Below are positions 28,275 to 38,800 of a stretch of 61,981 nt of DNA, one piece after another. The notes below the pieces were generated by a model. The model was not told the DNA's origin. It was given only the letters and a program-made list of their open reading frames with translations, and did no database searches. The first letter of the stretch is position 1, and each line of letters starts with the position of its first letter. The stretch comes from a virus. Both the position numbers and the translations under genes were made by a program. Where the stretch lies: positions 1 to 61,981 of the IMG/VR virus record IMGVR_UViG_3300023116_000045. One strand, given 5' to 3'.

Positions 28275-30733
28275 CAGTTGGCATTTGCATATTCAAATGG
28301 TTTCTCAGCAAAAGCAGCAAACACATAAGGATAATCACCACCATTTAGACCTTGCGTGGATGTGTACCACATAAAACCATTTGAGTAAATGTCAAAAGAG
28401 CTTCCACCAGTCCCTGGATCATCAATTTCAGCGTTTGTCAGATTTGGACGTTGTAACTTTGTTGAGACATTATAACTATTTCTTGCCCCATCTGTGAAGA
28501 ACATTTCTTGACCAGTTGTGTATGCCTGAGTCATAATCCACTGAGGTTTAAACCCACAATGAACATACGTTCCTCTATCATTTGAACCGTTACCTGTGTA
28601 GAGGCCTATGCGAGAAAATCCCTCTACCTCATGGAAACACCAAGCCACATAATTGTATGCTTGACCTGTTCCTGCACCATTTCCGATTGTAAAGGTTGTT
28701 GAATTTGGTGAAGTGTTATTGAACAAACTTGTGCCTGTTTCTGTACCAGTGCTTGGCAATAGGAGACATTTGGTGTTGCCAAGTTGTTCATGATAAATTC
28801 TCATGTTTGTACCTCCCCTGTTCCTATTACGAATAAAAATCAACTGTGGAGCAGAGTTCAAACCGTGTCCCACGGTCCTACCAGCAGTGTTGTCTGCAGT
28901 ATATGTTACGATGCTTATGCCAGCTGTCGTATTGGCTGAGACAGTTGATGCCAGAGTTCCATCGGTGTTACTAACTGTACCATTTCCTCCCAACCAACAA
29001 TGTCCAAAATATTGGTCTGGTGGAGAACCACTCGAAAGACCGTTAGCATCACGACCATCTGTGCTTCCTGTTGTTACACCAAAACCATCTGATCTGAACT
29101 CATCCAAATAACCACGAGAGTAGTTTGTGTGTTCTGTGTCTTCATTATTGGAGAACAGAGCTTTTCCTGCTCCACGAATATTATCATACCAATGCCAGTT
29201 AGCACTTCCACTAAATCTACTCTTAAGAATCACCAGATCTGGTTGAAAATTCAATCCACCAATATCCTGGTTTGCTGCTCCACCTGTGGAATTTCCAGTC
29301 CAAAGTGCAGTCTTTTGGTGATTAGTACCATCAGCAATAGCGGGAGTACTAAAATTATCAGAACTAAAAGTTTTATAACCAGAAGGAACAGTGTATGAGA
29401 AATCTCTCTGACCAAAGTTCACATCAAGTCTTGCACTGCCATTATCCTCACACAAGAAATAAGGTGTCCAAATTGCAGTGGTGTCCATTCCACTAAAGGC
29501 TTGTCCCTGGGATGTCCCGTTCTTATAAAAAGTTATTGTCCCATTATCAGCATCAAAAGCAACACCAATTATATCTCCTGCCGAGTTCCAGCTCGCTCCA
29601 TATGCTGAGCCAGATGTGTTTACTTTTTGCCCGTCATCCGACTTGTACATGTAAACGCGAGAACTTGTTTCTTGATTCCAACTCGAAGTGGTGGCATCTT
29701 TGATGTTATAAACACCAATTTTTGAATTAGTTCCTCCACTATTCCTAAGTTCCCAATACCACTTGCCACCTCTATGAATTGCCCACGTCCCGTGAGTTGC
29801 AGTCCAGTTACCACTATATGATTGTCTTGGTTTTAGACCCAAGTTTCCATCTTGCATCTGGTAGGTCTCGCCATAACCAGCATACCAGATTGTATATGGA
29901 CTAAAGGTGGGAAAACTGCTGGTCGGCGTGTCAGTGACAACTCCAGTGTCTACTCCAGAAGTGGTAATGTTAGTTGCACTCCAATGATGTCCATTTCCAC
30001 TGTGGTCATGCCCAACACCATTGGCTGCAGTGGGATCCATTTTCAAATAGTACCCATTTGTGCCATATGATCCAGTATATTTTTTTGGGATCCACTGTCC
30101 AGTTATACTATCAGTTTCCCCAAATTCTGTAGGGCTAAGAGTTGATCCATCAACAAAGTGAACCTCGGTGATATATCCATCAAAGGGACTTGAACTACAA
30201 CCTGTGTAAGAGTCACCAATTGACCAGCGACTTTGCCCATTGACATAACTAGGTGTTTGACCACTTGGACCTTGATTATAGTCAGTTACCACTTCATTGT
30301 TGATATAAATGATGTTAGAGGATGATCCAGTGTTTCCACGCCAAACTACATGATACCATTTTGCCACATCACGTTGCTTGTCCTTTATATTACCAGAATA
30401 AGATCCGCCGTTAAAACTAAAACTGTTTCGGATTGCAGTAGTTCCGTGTTGAGGATCTGCGATCAAAAAGTATTCTGTGTTTGCACAAGACCCACTTGGA
30501 GTCCACATCATCATATGAAGGTCATTTCCCCAAGTGGAATACTGAGCATCAGCACCACGTTTCATCCAGAATGAAAGAGTCCAGGCACTGCTGGAGTTGT
30601 TTGTTCCACTACTATTGTCATAAGTAAGGCGAGATGGTTTACTTGCAATAAACCTCAAAGCATAATCAATGGTATAACCACCTTGGTTTGCTGCACCAAT
30701 AAGTGCTGAATTGACTTCATTAGGTAATCCCAT
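28274..30733 (-). CDS. LamG/SPRY-type adhesin, tail fibre
   Basis: 819 residues. Residues about 25-215 look like a concanavalin A/LamG domain (WTLSFWMKRG; KWYHVVWRG; FDGYITEVHFVDG). Residues about 300-420 look like a SPRY domain (KWYWELRNSGG ... GDIIGVAFDADNGTITFYKNG). The C-terminal part (PDLVILKSR, NYVAWCFHEVEGFSRIGLY, FAAFAEKPF) is typical of cyanophage adhesins. Probably the host glycan-binding fibre. Start at 30733 has AAGGAG upstream. Confidence 0.8.
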   Translation of the reverse strand: MGLPNEVNSALIGAANQGGYTIDYALRFIASKPSRLTYDNSSGTNNSSSAWTLSFWMKRGADAQYSTWGNDLHMMMWTPSGSCANTEYFLIADPQHGTTAIRNSFSFNGGSYSGNIKDKQRDVAKWYHVVWRGNTGSSSNIIYINNEVVTDYNQGPSGQTPSYVNGQSRWSIGDSYTGCSSSPFDGYITEVHFVDGSTLSPTEFGETDSITGQWIPKKYTGSYGTNGYYLKMDPTAANGVGHDHSGNGHHWSATNITTSGVDTGVVTDTPTSSFPTFSPYTIWYAGYGETYQMQDGNLGLKPRQSYSGNWTATHGTWAIHRGGKWYWELRNSGGTNSKIGVYNIKDATTSSWNQETSSRVYMYKSDDGQKVNTSGSAYGASWNSAGDIIGVAFDADNGTITFYKNGTSQGQAFSGMDTTAIWTPYFLCEDNGSARLDVNFGQRDFSYTVPSGYKTFSSDNFSTPAIADGTNHQKTALWTGNSTGGAANQDIGGLNFQPDLVILKSRFSGSANWHWYDNIRGAGKALFSNNEDTEHTNYSRGYLDEFRSDGFGVTTGSTDGRDANGLSSGSPPDQYFGHCWLGGNGTVSNTDGTLASTVSANTTAGISIVTYTADNTAGRTVGHGLNSAPQLIFIRNRNRGGTNMRIYHEQLGNTKCLLLPSTGTETGTSLFNNTSPNSTTFTIGNGAGTGQAYNYVAWCFHEVEGFSRIGLYTGNGSNDRGTYVHCGFKPQWIMTQAYTTGQEMFFTDGARNSYNVSTKLQRPNLTNAEIDDPGTGGSSFDIYSNGFMWYTSTQGLNGGDYPYVFAAFAEKPFEYANAN

Positions 30734-30746
30734 TTATATTTTCTCC

Positions 30747-32237
30747 TTAACCAAGTGCAAGAACTGAAGTTGTAATAATCATATCTGTATCCTGAACATG
30801 ATAAGCAAGGACACTGGTGGTTCCAGCACCTGCTGTAATGATTGGTGGTGTTCCATCAACAAAATTCCAGTGGCTCTGATAGGCGAGTGTACGAGAGCCC
30901 GTTCCATCCTGAGTAATCATGATGACACCAGACTGACCAGGTTGAGTGTTCGTTGGATTATTTAGAGTGATGTTTCCAGCGATGGTGAAATTATAATTGT
31001 TTCCAGTGCTCATGTCGATTGCAAAACTGGAACTCTTAGATCCCAAGTTGTGAACACCAGAAGCAGAGTTACCAACAACATAAAGATCCATGCTGGTGGT
31101 TGATGCTGAACCAACTCTCAGTGTGGAATCAGCAATGATGCTTGTTGCTTGATGAGTTGATGCAACCAGAAGACCTGAAGATGCATTGTAAGTTAGTCTG
31201 TCAGAGTCAGTCTTGGGTGCTTGGTTACCTGTTGCTGATGTTGCAAACACAGGGAAACAAGTGGTATCCGATGACTCATCTGCCAGAGTAATGTTGGTTG
31301 CATTAGTGGCAGTTGTTGCTGATGTGGCACTGGTAGCAGTATCAGCATTACCAGTTACATCACCAGTTAGGTCACCAACAAATGATGTAGCAGTTGCAAC
31401 TCCAGTGATGTTTACACCACCAGAAGTGGTGGCTAATTTAGTGGAACCATAGTGAGCAAGGTTTACCGATCCTGTTGATCCAACGCATTGAATATACGTT
31501 GTTACGCCACCAGAACCATCATCAGTTTGAAGATGAATATCGCTGTCGTCTGTATGCTGGGTGACATATAGTCCACCAGTAAAGTTTTGAATGAGCGAAT
31601 TAGCACTATTGTGCGACAATCTAAGGTCGTTGCCAGCACCGATGTTTAATACATCATTATCACCAAGATTTACATTATCAGTGAAAGTCGCAACGCCAGT
31701 AACATTCAATCCCGTGGTGTTACCATTGATGTCAATTCCACCATTGAGATCAACATTACCAGTAAATGTCGAAACACCAGAGGCATTGACTTGAGAGGCA
31801 TTGAGTTGAGTTCCACTGAACGCTGTAGCAACCAGTGTTCCCGCTGCTGAATCAAAGGTTAAGTTAGCGTTCGTTCTAATGTCAGTGGTGCCTGTTTGGT
31901 CAACAGTAAATCCAACAAAACACTGTGTGTCTGTTGTTTCACTTCCCAAAACAACGTTGTTTGCAGACGTAGCAGTATCTGCGTTACCTGTAACATCACC
32001 AGTAACGTTTCCTGTGACGTTGCCAAAAATGGTTCCAGAGACATAAAGGTCAGTGGTTCCAACCGAAACTGCTCCAGTCAGAATTCCTGTCTGACCGAAG
32101 TTTACCTGTTCAACGTAGAGGTTGGTGACTCCAATCGAAACACCACTCGTTACAACACCAACAGTTGTAAGACCAGAGATAATAGGACCACCACTGTTGG
32201 TTCTGTTGGTGATCTGATTGACTCTAATTACTGACAT
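30747..32237 (-). CDS. long tail fibre protein with repeats
   Basis: 496 residues of fibre-type repeats (GVSTFTGNVDLNG; GVATFTDNVNLGD; TGDVTGNADTATSA) and a C-terminal tip paralogous to that of the collagen-like fibre (SSSFAIDMSTGNNY ... MITQDGTGSRTLAY ... WNFVDGTPP). Late box 17 bases upstream and GGGGAGGAG ribosome binding site. Confidence 0.7.
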   Translation of the reverse strand: MSVIRVNQITNRTNSGGPIISGLTTVGVVTSGVSIGVTNLYVEQVNFGQTGILTGAVSVGTTDLYVSGTIFGNVTGNVTGDVTGNADTATSANNVVLGSETTDTQCFVGFTVDQTGTTDIRTNANLTFDSAAGTLVATAFSGTQLNASQVNASGVSTFTGNVDLNGGIDINGNTTGLNVTGVATFTDNVNLGDNDVLNIGAGNDLRLSHNSANSLIQNFTGGLYVTQHTDDSDIHLQTDDGSGGVTTYIQCVGSTGSVNLAHYGSTKLATTSGGVNITGVATATSFVGDLTGDVTGNADTATSATSATTATNATNITLADESSDTTCFPVFATSATGNQAPKTDSDRLTYNASSGLLVASTHQATSIIADSTLRVGSASTTSMDLYVVGNSASGVHNLGSKSSSFAIDMSTGNNYNFTIAGNITLNNPTNTQPGQSGVIMITQDGTGSRTLAYQSHWNFVDGTPPIITAGAGTTSVLAYHVQDTDMIITTSVLALG

Positions 32238-32254
32238 CGTTCTTTCTCCTCCCC

Positions 32255-32263
32255 GTTATTTAT
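32255..32263 (-). promoter_or_regulatory. late-promoter-like box ATAAATAAC
   Basis: Overlaps the stop of the S74 fibre gene, 17 bases before the ATG at 32237. Confidence 0.55.
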
Positions 32264-34181
32264 TGTTGAGTTGTGATTCTAAATGCTCAACTCTCGTGGA
32301 GAGTTCTTTCACCGCTTCGATCAGAACACCGACCAAACCATTGTAATTGACAGACTTAGTTCCATCATCAGACCTGGTAGAAATCAGTTCTGGAAGGATT
32401 TCTTCAACCTCTTGTGCGATAACACCGACAGAGGGGATGTCTAACTCTCGCCACCTAAACTTCACACCTCTTATCTGGTTGATAATGGTGACCGCATCAT
32501 CAATGCTTCTAATGTCTGTCTTCAGGTTGACATCAGATGTGGAGTTGACGTTAGTTGCTGCCAGTGTTCCAGTTGAAGCATTATAAGTCAGTGCACTGGA
32601 GTCGGTCTTAGGTGGTAGATTACCCGTTGCTCCTGTTGCAAACACAGGGAAACAAGTGGTATCCGATGACTCATCAGCAAGAGTGATGTTAGTTGCGTTG
32701 GTCGCTGTTGTTGCGGTTGTTGCGGTTGTTGCGGTTGTGGCATTACCAGAGAGACTGCCACTAAATGTGGTTGATGTGAGTGTGTTGGTGCTTGGGTTAT
32801 AAAGTAAAGTGGAATCACTGTTAAGTCTGTTATAACCACTCGAACTTCCAGAGAACACAACATAATGATTGGCAGCCGTTGTGTTATCAACATCAACTTG
32901 AATGTTGGCAGAATTAGTTGCTGAACTCGCTGTTCCCGTTACATTACCAGTTAGATTACCAGTTACATTACCAGTTACGTTAGCGGAAACACTTCCACTT
33001 ACTGTCAGAATGTTAGTGAATGGATTGTAAGTCAGTCCAGCATCAACCAGATTACTCAGATTTCCTGAAGTTCCTGAGAAGAATGAAACATATTGAGAAG
33101 TGTTGGTACCGTCAGCAGTAACAACAACCCTTGTCGCTGTTGATGCTGTTCCAGTTAAATTGCCAACGAAGGTTGTGGCAGTGACAACACCAGCGACATT
33201 AATATCACCAGCAACGTCGATGCTGCTGTTGGCATCAATATTGTCTGTGAATGTTGAAACACCAGAGACAACGATGAGTCCGTCGTTGAATGTTGAGAGA
33301 CCAACGAATGTTGAAACACCACTGACAGTAATGGTGCTGAACTCTGGAGTCAGGTCAACACTTGGTGGATCAAGAAGTCTGAAGAGGTCAGTAACCAGAG
33401 TCTTACCAGCACCAACGGTAACTGTAACACCTGGGTCGAAGAGAAGTGTTGGCTCTTTGACAACAATGAACGAGGAGTCGATACCAGCGTTCGTGTCGTC
33501 CAGAGTCATACTCTCTGTGACGGTAACGTTGGGGTCAATGTAAGCGAATGGTGAGGTCAGTCCACTGGGATAATCAATGACCGTACCAACACCTGCTCCA
33601 CCACCACCTTCGATGCTGATGTCAACTGTGGTTCCATTTGTCTTGAAGGTGTTACCAACTCCGATAAAGTTGAGTTGAGTAATTCCAACACCAATCGTGG
33701 TTCCACCAGATTGAATTCCAACTGCTGAAACAAAGTTTGTGCTAACTCCTGAAAGTCCTGAACCAGCACCACTAAACGAGGTGGCAGTGACAACGCCAGT
33801 TACATTGATTCCAGTGGTGTTAATGGCAACGTTAGCACTCAGTTTAGCAGCGGTTGCGTTAATGCTTCCGTTGTGAATGAAGAGTGATGTTCCTCCAGAA
33901 CCAACGATCTCCAGTTGGTGCGTCGGTGTCGCACTGTTAATTCCTATTCGTCCGTTATCGCTGTCTGCTGCGATAACTGTGCCACCGACTCCAACTTCAA
34001 ATCGACTCTGTGTGGTAACGATACCAACGAACAGACCGTCAACTGCCGCAATTCCTCCACTGACACCTAAGGTCGCTGAAGGTTCTGTGGACGCAATACC
34101 AACTTTGTTACTCTGAGCGACAATGAGGTCATCAGCAACCTCAAGTCCGTTCTTGACGACAAAATTCTTATTGACTGCCAT
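32256..34181 (-). CDS. tail fibre with C-terminal S74 intramolecular chaperone
   Basis: 641 residues. Fibre repeats (GVSTFVGLSTFNDG; GNVTGNLTGNVTG) are followed by a final ~100-residue Peptidase_S74 domain: TSDVNLKTDIRSID, then VKFRWRELDIPSVGVIAQEV, ending in a coiled coil (LSTRVEHLESQLNNK). In this family the domain trimerises the fibre and cuts itself off at a Ser just before the conserved Asp (here in TSDVNLK). The TSD is present, so cleavage is likely. Confidence 0.85.
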   Translation of the reverse strand: MAVNKNFVVKNGLEVADDLIVAQSNKVGIASTEPSATLGVSGGIAAVDGLFVGIVTTQSRFEVGVGGTVIAADSDNGRIGINSATPTHQLEIVGSGGTSLFIHNGSINATAAKLSANVAINTTGINVTGVVTATSFSGAGSGLSGVSTNFVSAVGIQSGGTTIGVGITQLNFIGVGNTFKTNGTTVDISIEGGGGAGVGTVIDYPSGLTSPFAYIDPNVTVTESMTLDDTNAGIDSSFIVVKEPTLLFDPGVTVTVGAGKTLVTDLFRLLDPPSVDLTPEFSTITVSGVSTFVGLSTFNDGLIVVSGVSTFTDNIDANSSIDVAGDINVAGVVTATTFVGNLTGTASTATRVVVTADGTNTSQYVSFFSGTSGNLSNLVDAGLTYNPFTNILTVSGSVSANVTGNVTGNLTGNVTGTASSATNSANIQVDVDNTTAANHYVVFSGSSSGYNRLNSDSTLLYNPSTNTLTSTTFSGSLSGNATTATTATTATTATNATNITLADESSDTTCFPVFATGATGNLPPKTDSSALTYNASTGTLAATNVNSTSDVNLKTDIRSIDDAVTIINQIRGVKFRWRELDIPSVGVIAQEVEEILPELISTRSDDGTKSVNYNGLVGVLIEAVKELSTRVEHLESQLNNK

Positions 34182-34217
34182 CGGGTTTCACTCTCCACCC
34201 TGTTAGTTTTAGTTATA

Positions 34218-34226
34218 GTTATTTAG
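34218..34226 (-). promoter_or_regulatory. late-promoter-like box CTAAATAAC
   Basis: 36 bases upstream of the S74 fibre ATG at 34181. Confidence 0.5.
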
Positions 34227-35891
34227 TTAAGTATCGAGTTGAATTGTGACCGAGGAATTGAGTGTTGTGTTACCACCCAGGTTTGTTTCAACGATGGTTA
34301 CCGAACCATCACTGTAACCACTTCCTCCTCCACCACCTGAACCAGATGTTCCACCTTGACCACCAACGGCTCCGTTTCCTCCGTCACCACCAAGGTTCAC
34401 ACCCTCACCTCTTGTGTTGGAGATTGTGTAACCTGGTTTGAATCCACGGATGACCTCATCACTTTCACTAATGGTGGTTCCATCAACAGCAACAAACTGA
34501 ATCTTAGAAGAACTGTTGTTAGAACAAGCAGAGATTCCAAGGTCAGTCCAATAACTTCCCTTCGAACAGGAGATTGTTCTTCCTGCATCAGGAATCGATG
34601 CTCTGGTGTCACCAATCTGAAGAGTAATGTCAGAGGCGTGAAGGTTAGAACCAAAGACTCCATTCAGACCCAATGTTCCAATCGTGGGTGCTTCACCACC
34701 TGCACCTGCTCTTCGTCCATCACCTGTCTCACCATCAACGTTAACTCCGCCACCGTCTCCACCAGCACCTTCAGTTCCAGCATCACCACCAGATCCAACA
34801 ACCAGAATGAGGTTAGAACCACGATAAAGGAAGATTGCTGAATCGTTAGCAACACCAATCAGTGTGTATTCCGTGTCCTCTTCGAGCGTCGTGGTGATGA
34901 CCGAAGTTCCACCCTGTCCACCATCAAATGCTGTGTAAAGGGCAAGGTTATCATCAGTTGCTGAGTAAACAACATAACTTCCACCTGCTGTTGCTGCCAG
35001 TGTCATCTTGACATTGATGTCCTTCTCCAAAGCGTAGAAGGTAATCAGACTATAATCAGCACCCAAGGTGTCACTGTTGATTGTTTGTGCTCCAGCATCC
35101 AGGTCAAGAATTCCTTCAGCATAACGATTGTCTGGTGAGAATCCTTCCAGTTTGATTCTGTTACGAGGAGCAACACCTGTGAGATCCACAACAGTTGAGT
35201 TCGCTTGAACTCTTCCAGCATCAGTGTCCACATAAGCAATAGACTGAACTGTGGAAACACCAACTTCTGTAATCTCGAAAGTCAAAGTTGTCGAACCAGT
35301 TCCACTGATAACAGGGTCACTCTGGTCAGAAAGAGTTTCACCATTTCTTGTCCAGTTCTGAGTGATGGGTCCAAATGTGCTGTCAGACAAAGCAGGAATT
35401 GCTCGAATCTCTGCAAGTTCTTCCACAGCAGCAGTGGTGTCCACTGGTTGTGTTGTAAAGGAAATGGTTGGGAAGACAGTAACTGCTGCTGAATCTGAAC
35501 TCAGAGGTGAGTTGACTGCATTACCAGTTGACTTTGCTGCTCCTGCCTCACCATAAGCAGAAGCATTGTAAGTTGCCTGAAGATAAAAACTTCTTCCATT
35601 ATCATCTGGACTGGACAGATTACTCAGTGTGAGTGTTGTTGTTCCTGAACCAGAGATGTTTGCTCCATCCTCTAGAGCAGTGGAACCTTCATACCACTGA
35701 TAGGAGATTGTCCCACTGTTTGTTGCGTTTTCATTGTTCGTAAAGGACGCTGTTGCAATTCCAATGAAGGTTGCAACTCCAGCAAGAGTTGCATTGGATG
35801 CTGATGGGTCTTCTGAGAAAGAAAGGATAGGACCATTCAAATCCAGAGAAGTTTGAAAGGTCCTGAAGTTATGAAACGCTAAAGGACTCAT
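34227..35891 (-). CDS. Ig-like and glycine-rich virion protein
   Basis: 554 residues. Two Ig-like segments: about 45-140 with ISYQWYEGSTALEDG and FYLQATY, and about 140-240 with QNWTRNGETLSD. The C-terminal half has two Gly-rich stretches (GSGGDAGTEGAGGDGGG; GGDGGNGAVGGQGGTSGSG) around a domain with two cysteines (ISCSKG, ISACSNN). Ig-like domains of tailed phages usually bind surface carbohydrates weakly. ATGA overlap with the 1935-residue gene makes it the next gene translated. Confidence 0.65.
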   Translation of the reverse strand: MSPLAFHNFRTFQTSLDLNGPILSFSEDPSASNATLAGVATFIGIATASFTNNENATNSGTISYQWYEGSTALEDGANISGSGTTTLTLSNLSSPDDNGRSFYLQATYNASAYGEAGAAKSTGNAVNSPLSSDSAAVTVFPTISFTTQPVDTTAAVEELAEIRAIPALSDSTFGPITQNWTRNGETLSDQSDPVISGTGSTTLTFEITEVGVSTVQSIAYVDTDAGRVQANSTVVDLTGVAPRNRIKLEGFSPDNRYAEGILDLDAGAQTINSDTLGADYSLITFYALEKDINVKMTLAATAGGSYVVYSATDDNLALYTAFDGGQGGTSVITTTLEEDTEYTLIGVANDSAIFLYRGSNLILVVGSGGDAGTEGAGGDGGGVNVDGETGDGRRAGAGGEAPTIGTLGLNGVFGSNLHASDITLQIGDTRASIPDAGRTISCSKGSYWTDLGISACSNNSSSKIQFVAVDGTTISESDEVIRGFKPGYTISNTRGEGVNLGGDGGNGAVGGQGGTSGSGGGGGSGYSDGSVTIVETNLGGNTTLNSSVTIQLDT

Positions 35892-38800
35892 GAGAAGTTC
35901 TGACCTCCGATAACACCGTACAGAGTGGTTCCTCCGTCAAATGTCATGAACGAGTAAACATCAACTGCTCCTGCACTTGAGGTGACTGTTGGAGCAACTC
36001 CTCCAGGCCAACGGAGTCCGATTGTCGAACCACCCGTTGTTCTGAAGTCATCAACGTCAATTGAGTAAGCTGTTGAGGAATCCTGAATGATTTGAAGAGT
36101 GAATGTGGTTGCCGAGGACGAAGGAACATTCTGAAGAACGAAGTAAGAGACATCTGAATCTGTGGTCAGAGTAAATGTCTGAGCGACAGACAAGTCAATA
36201 GTAACGGCACCACCGCTTGCGGTAACTGCTTTTGGAATCTCATAATAAGTCTTGAGTCTCAGTGCTCCTTCAACATCCAATGCTGCACTTCGTGCGAGTG
36301 TGGTTCCAATTCCAACACCATCGGAGGTGACCGTAATCTTGTCACCACTGTTGTTGACATCCAGTGTTGTTGCTGTAACGACACCAGCGTTAATTGAACC
36401 CGAAGACGAATCCAACCTGAATCCTGTTGCCGTCGTCACACCCGAGAGAACAGCACCACTGTTGATGGTGATGATTCCTTGGAGATAAGCGTCGTTAGCA
36501 ACGTAAAGGTCAGTTCCACCTGTTCCTGGAGTTCCGACTGAGAGTTTGAACTCTGTGCTTGGGAACGTGGTTCCAATTCCAACAATCTTATTGTTGATTG
36601 GATAAATGGTGCTGATTCCTGCCCAGAGACTGTCGTTCTGGAGGTTAGTCAGACCCGAACCATCACCAGTGAATGCTGTCGCAACGACAACACCATCAAC
36701 TCTCAGTTTCTGACCGTTTGCTGTGGTTCCGATTCCAACTCCATCAGCGTCAACGGTGAACTGAGTTGAACCAGCACCAACCTTGAAGGATGCATCACCT
36801 GGGTCATCAGTTGCAACACCGACCTTATTGAAGACAGCATTGGTTGTTCCTGTGTCAATTCCAACATTACCGAATGGGAACCAAGAATTATCAGTGGTGT
36901 AAACCCATCCAACAATTCCGCCACTTACTGGGTTACCGTTGAAAACAACGTCTCCTGCGTTACCAGCAACAGTTGGAGTTGCAATTCCAACAGTGTAGTT
37001 TCTGGAGATTGTTGCACTTCCTTGCAGATAAACCGAGGTTGCTTCGATACCGTCAGCAGAAGTTGAGGTCAGTTTTCTTGTAAAGACAACTGGTCCATCG
37101 AACTCAGAAACGTTGTCGTTATAAAGACCACCACTGACCTTGATGCTGGTCTTAGTGATAATTTCATCAGTATTGACGAGATCGAGGTCAACCTGACTCG
37201 TCAGTGATGAGTAATCTTGTCCAGTGTTAGTTGGAACTGGTGTGTCAATTGCAGAAGACTTACCTGTCGATCTGTCAATCTTTCTGTTACCGATGAAGTA
37301 ATCACCGTTAGCGTTGTAACCAGCATAAGAGTTAGAACCACCACCAGATTCGATTGACTGAGCAAGTCTTTCAGCAGTGGAGGACAGTTGTGTCTGTTGG
37401 AGACGTGGGAGTGCTGTTGCGTAATTACCAGCACCATAACCAGGATACTCAAAAGAGTGTGCGTTAGCAGTAACTACTGATGGAGATCTCAGTTCAACTG
37501 GTTGAACTCTAATTCTCTTAACAACAGATCCACTATCGTGAGATGTTGCAACCGTTCCGAAGAGACCTCTGAAGACTGCGACTGGGTTGGTCGAAACAGT
37601 CGTCTTGATTCTCATAATTTCATCATCGATTCTCAGATAATCACCGATGTTGAAGTCAAAGTTGGTGAGGTTCTGAATCGTAAGTTCAGTTACTGAAGAG
37701 TCAGCAACAGAAGCAGAGATAACAGTTGAGATTCCAGCATAAACATTATGGAATCTTCCACCAAAGTTCTCATTAACGAAATTAATTGTTCCATCCTGTG
37801 CTGTGAGTCCAGGATAATAAGCTCTCTGTGTTCCAGAAACTGCAGGACTCAGTGTCGAGACACCGATGTTGACAACGAAGGTTGAAAGTCCAACGTTCTG
37901 AGTAACAACGAATGTTCCGTTGTAAAGATCACTCGAAGCACCACCCAGAGTGATTGCGTTATCGACTCTCAAGCCGTGTGGTTGAACAGTGGTAACTGTT
38001 GCCAATCCAACTGAGGTGTTGACAACAAAGTCGGAGATGTCCAGTTTAGGACCAGTCAGAAGTGCGTAAGCATTTGCTGTGACGTTAGCACCAACTCCAG
38101 TGATTGAGTTAGTGTAAACAGGACTTACAGAAGAAACTTCAACTGCTTCTGCTGTTGAGATTCCAGTGATTCTGTAAAGTTGGTTATAACCAGCGTAACC
38201 TTCAGATGTTACACCAGCAACACTGATTGTGTCACCAACGTTATCGGTGATCGCAGCAACCGTTACAGTCGCTGTGGAGAATCCAGTTGTGGTTGCTGTT
38301 CCCGTAACATTCAGGACATCACCAACAACATAATTCGTACCACCACTCATAATCTTCAGAGCAGTAATCTCACCAGAAGCATTGACTGTGATTCTTGCCG
38401 TTGCGTTCTTACCAGTTGCTGAGTTTGTCAGAGTTGCGTTATAAAGGTTCTCAGCAGATCCAGTTCCGTTACCATAAGCAGAACCAGCGTCAGTGATTGT
38501 CAGTGATGTAATCGCATTCAGACCATGATCATGAGAGGTGTAAATGGTGTGTGCTGTTCCAGCTGCTGTGGAAACAATGTCAGTGATCCCAACACCAATT
38601 CCGAAGTCAACATAAGCCTTATTGAATGCTTGTTTCGTGATGCTGTTTCTGTGCTCATCGACAACAACACGACCAAGAAGATTAGAGTCAGCATAAGTGG
38701 TTGATGCTGATGGATCGGAAGATGGATTGTCCTGGTCATATTGAGGATAAAGTTCCTCAACAGGAGCAGAGAAGGAGAATGAAGCAGCGTCGTTGAAAGG

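Noticed and set aside
33100-33543. 147-codon plus-strand frame opposite the S74 fibre gene
   Set aside because: Val/Thr/Pro-biased antisense of Gly/Thr/Val fibre repeats; no promoter or ribosome binding site.
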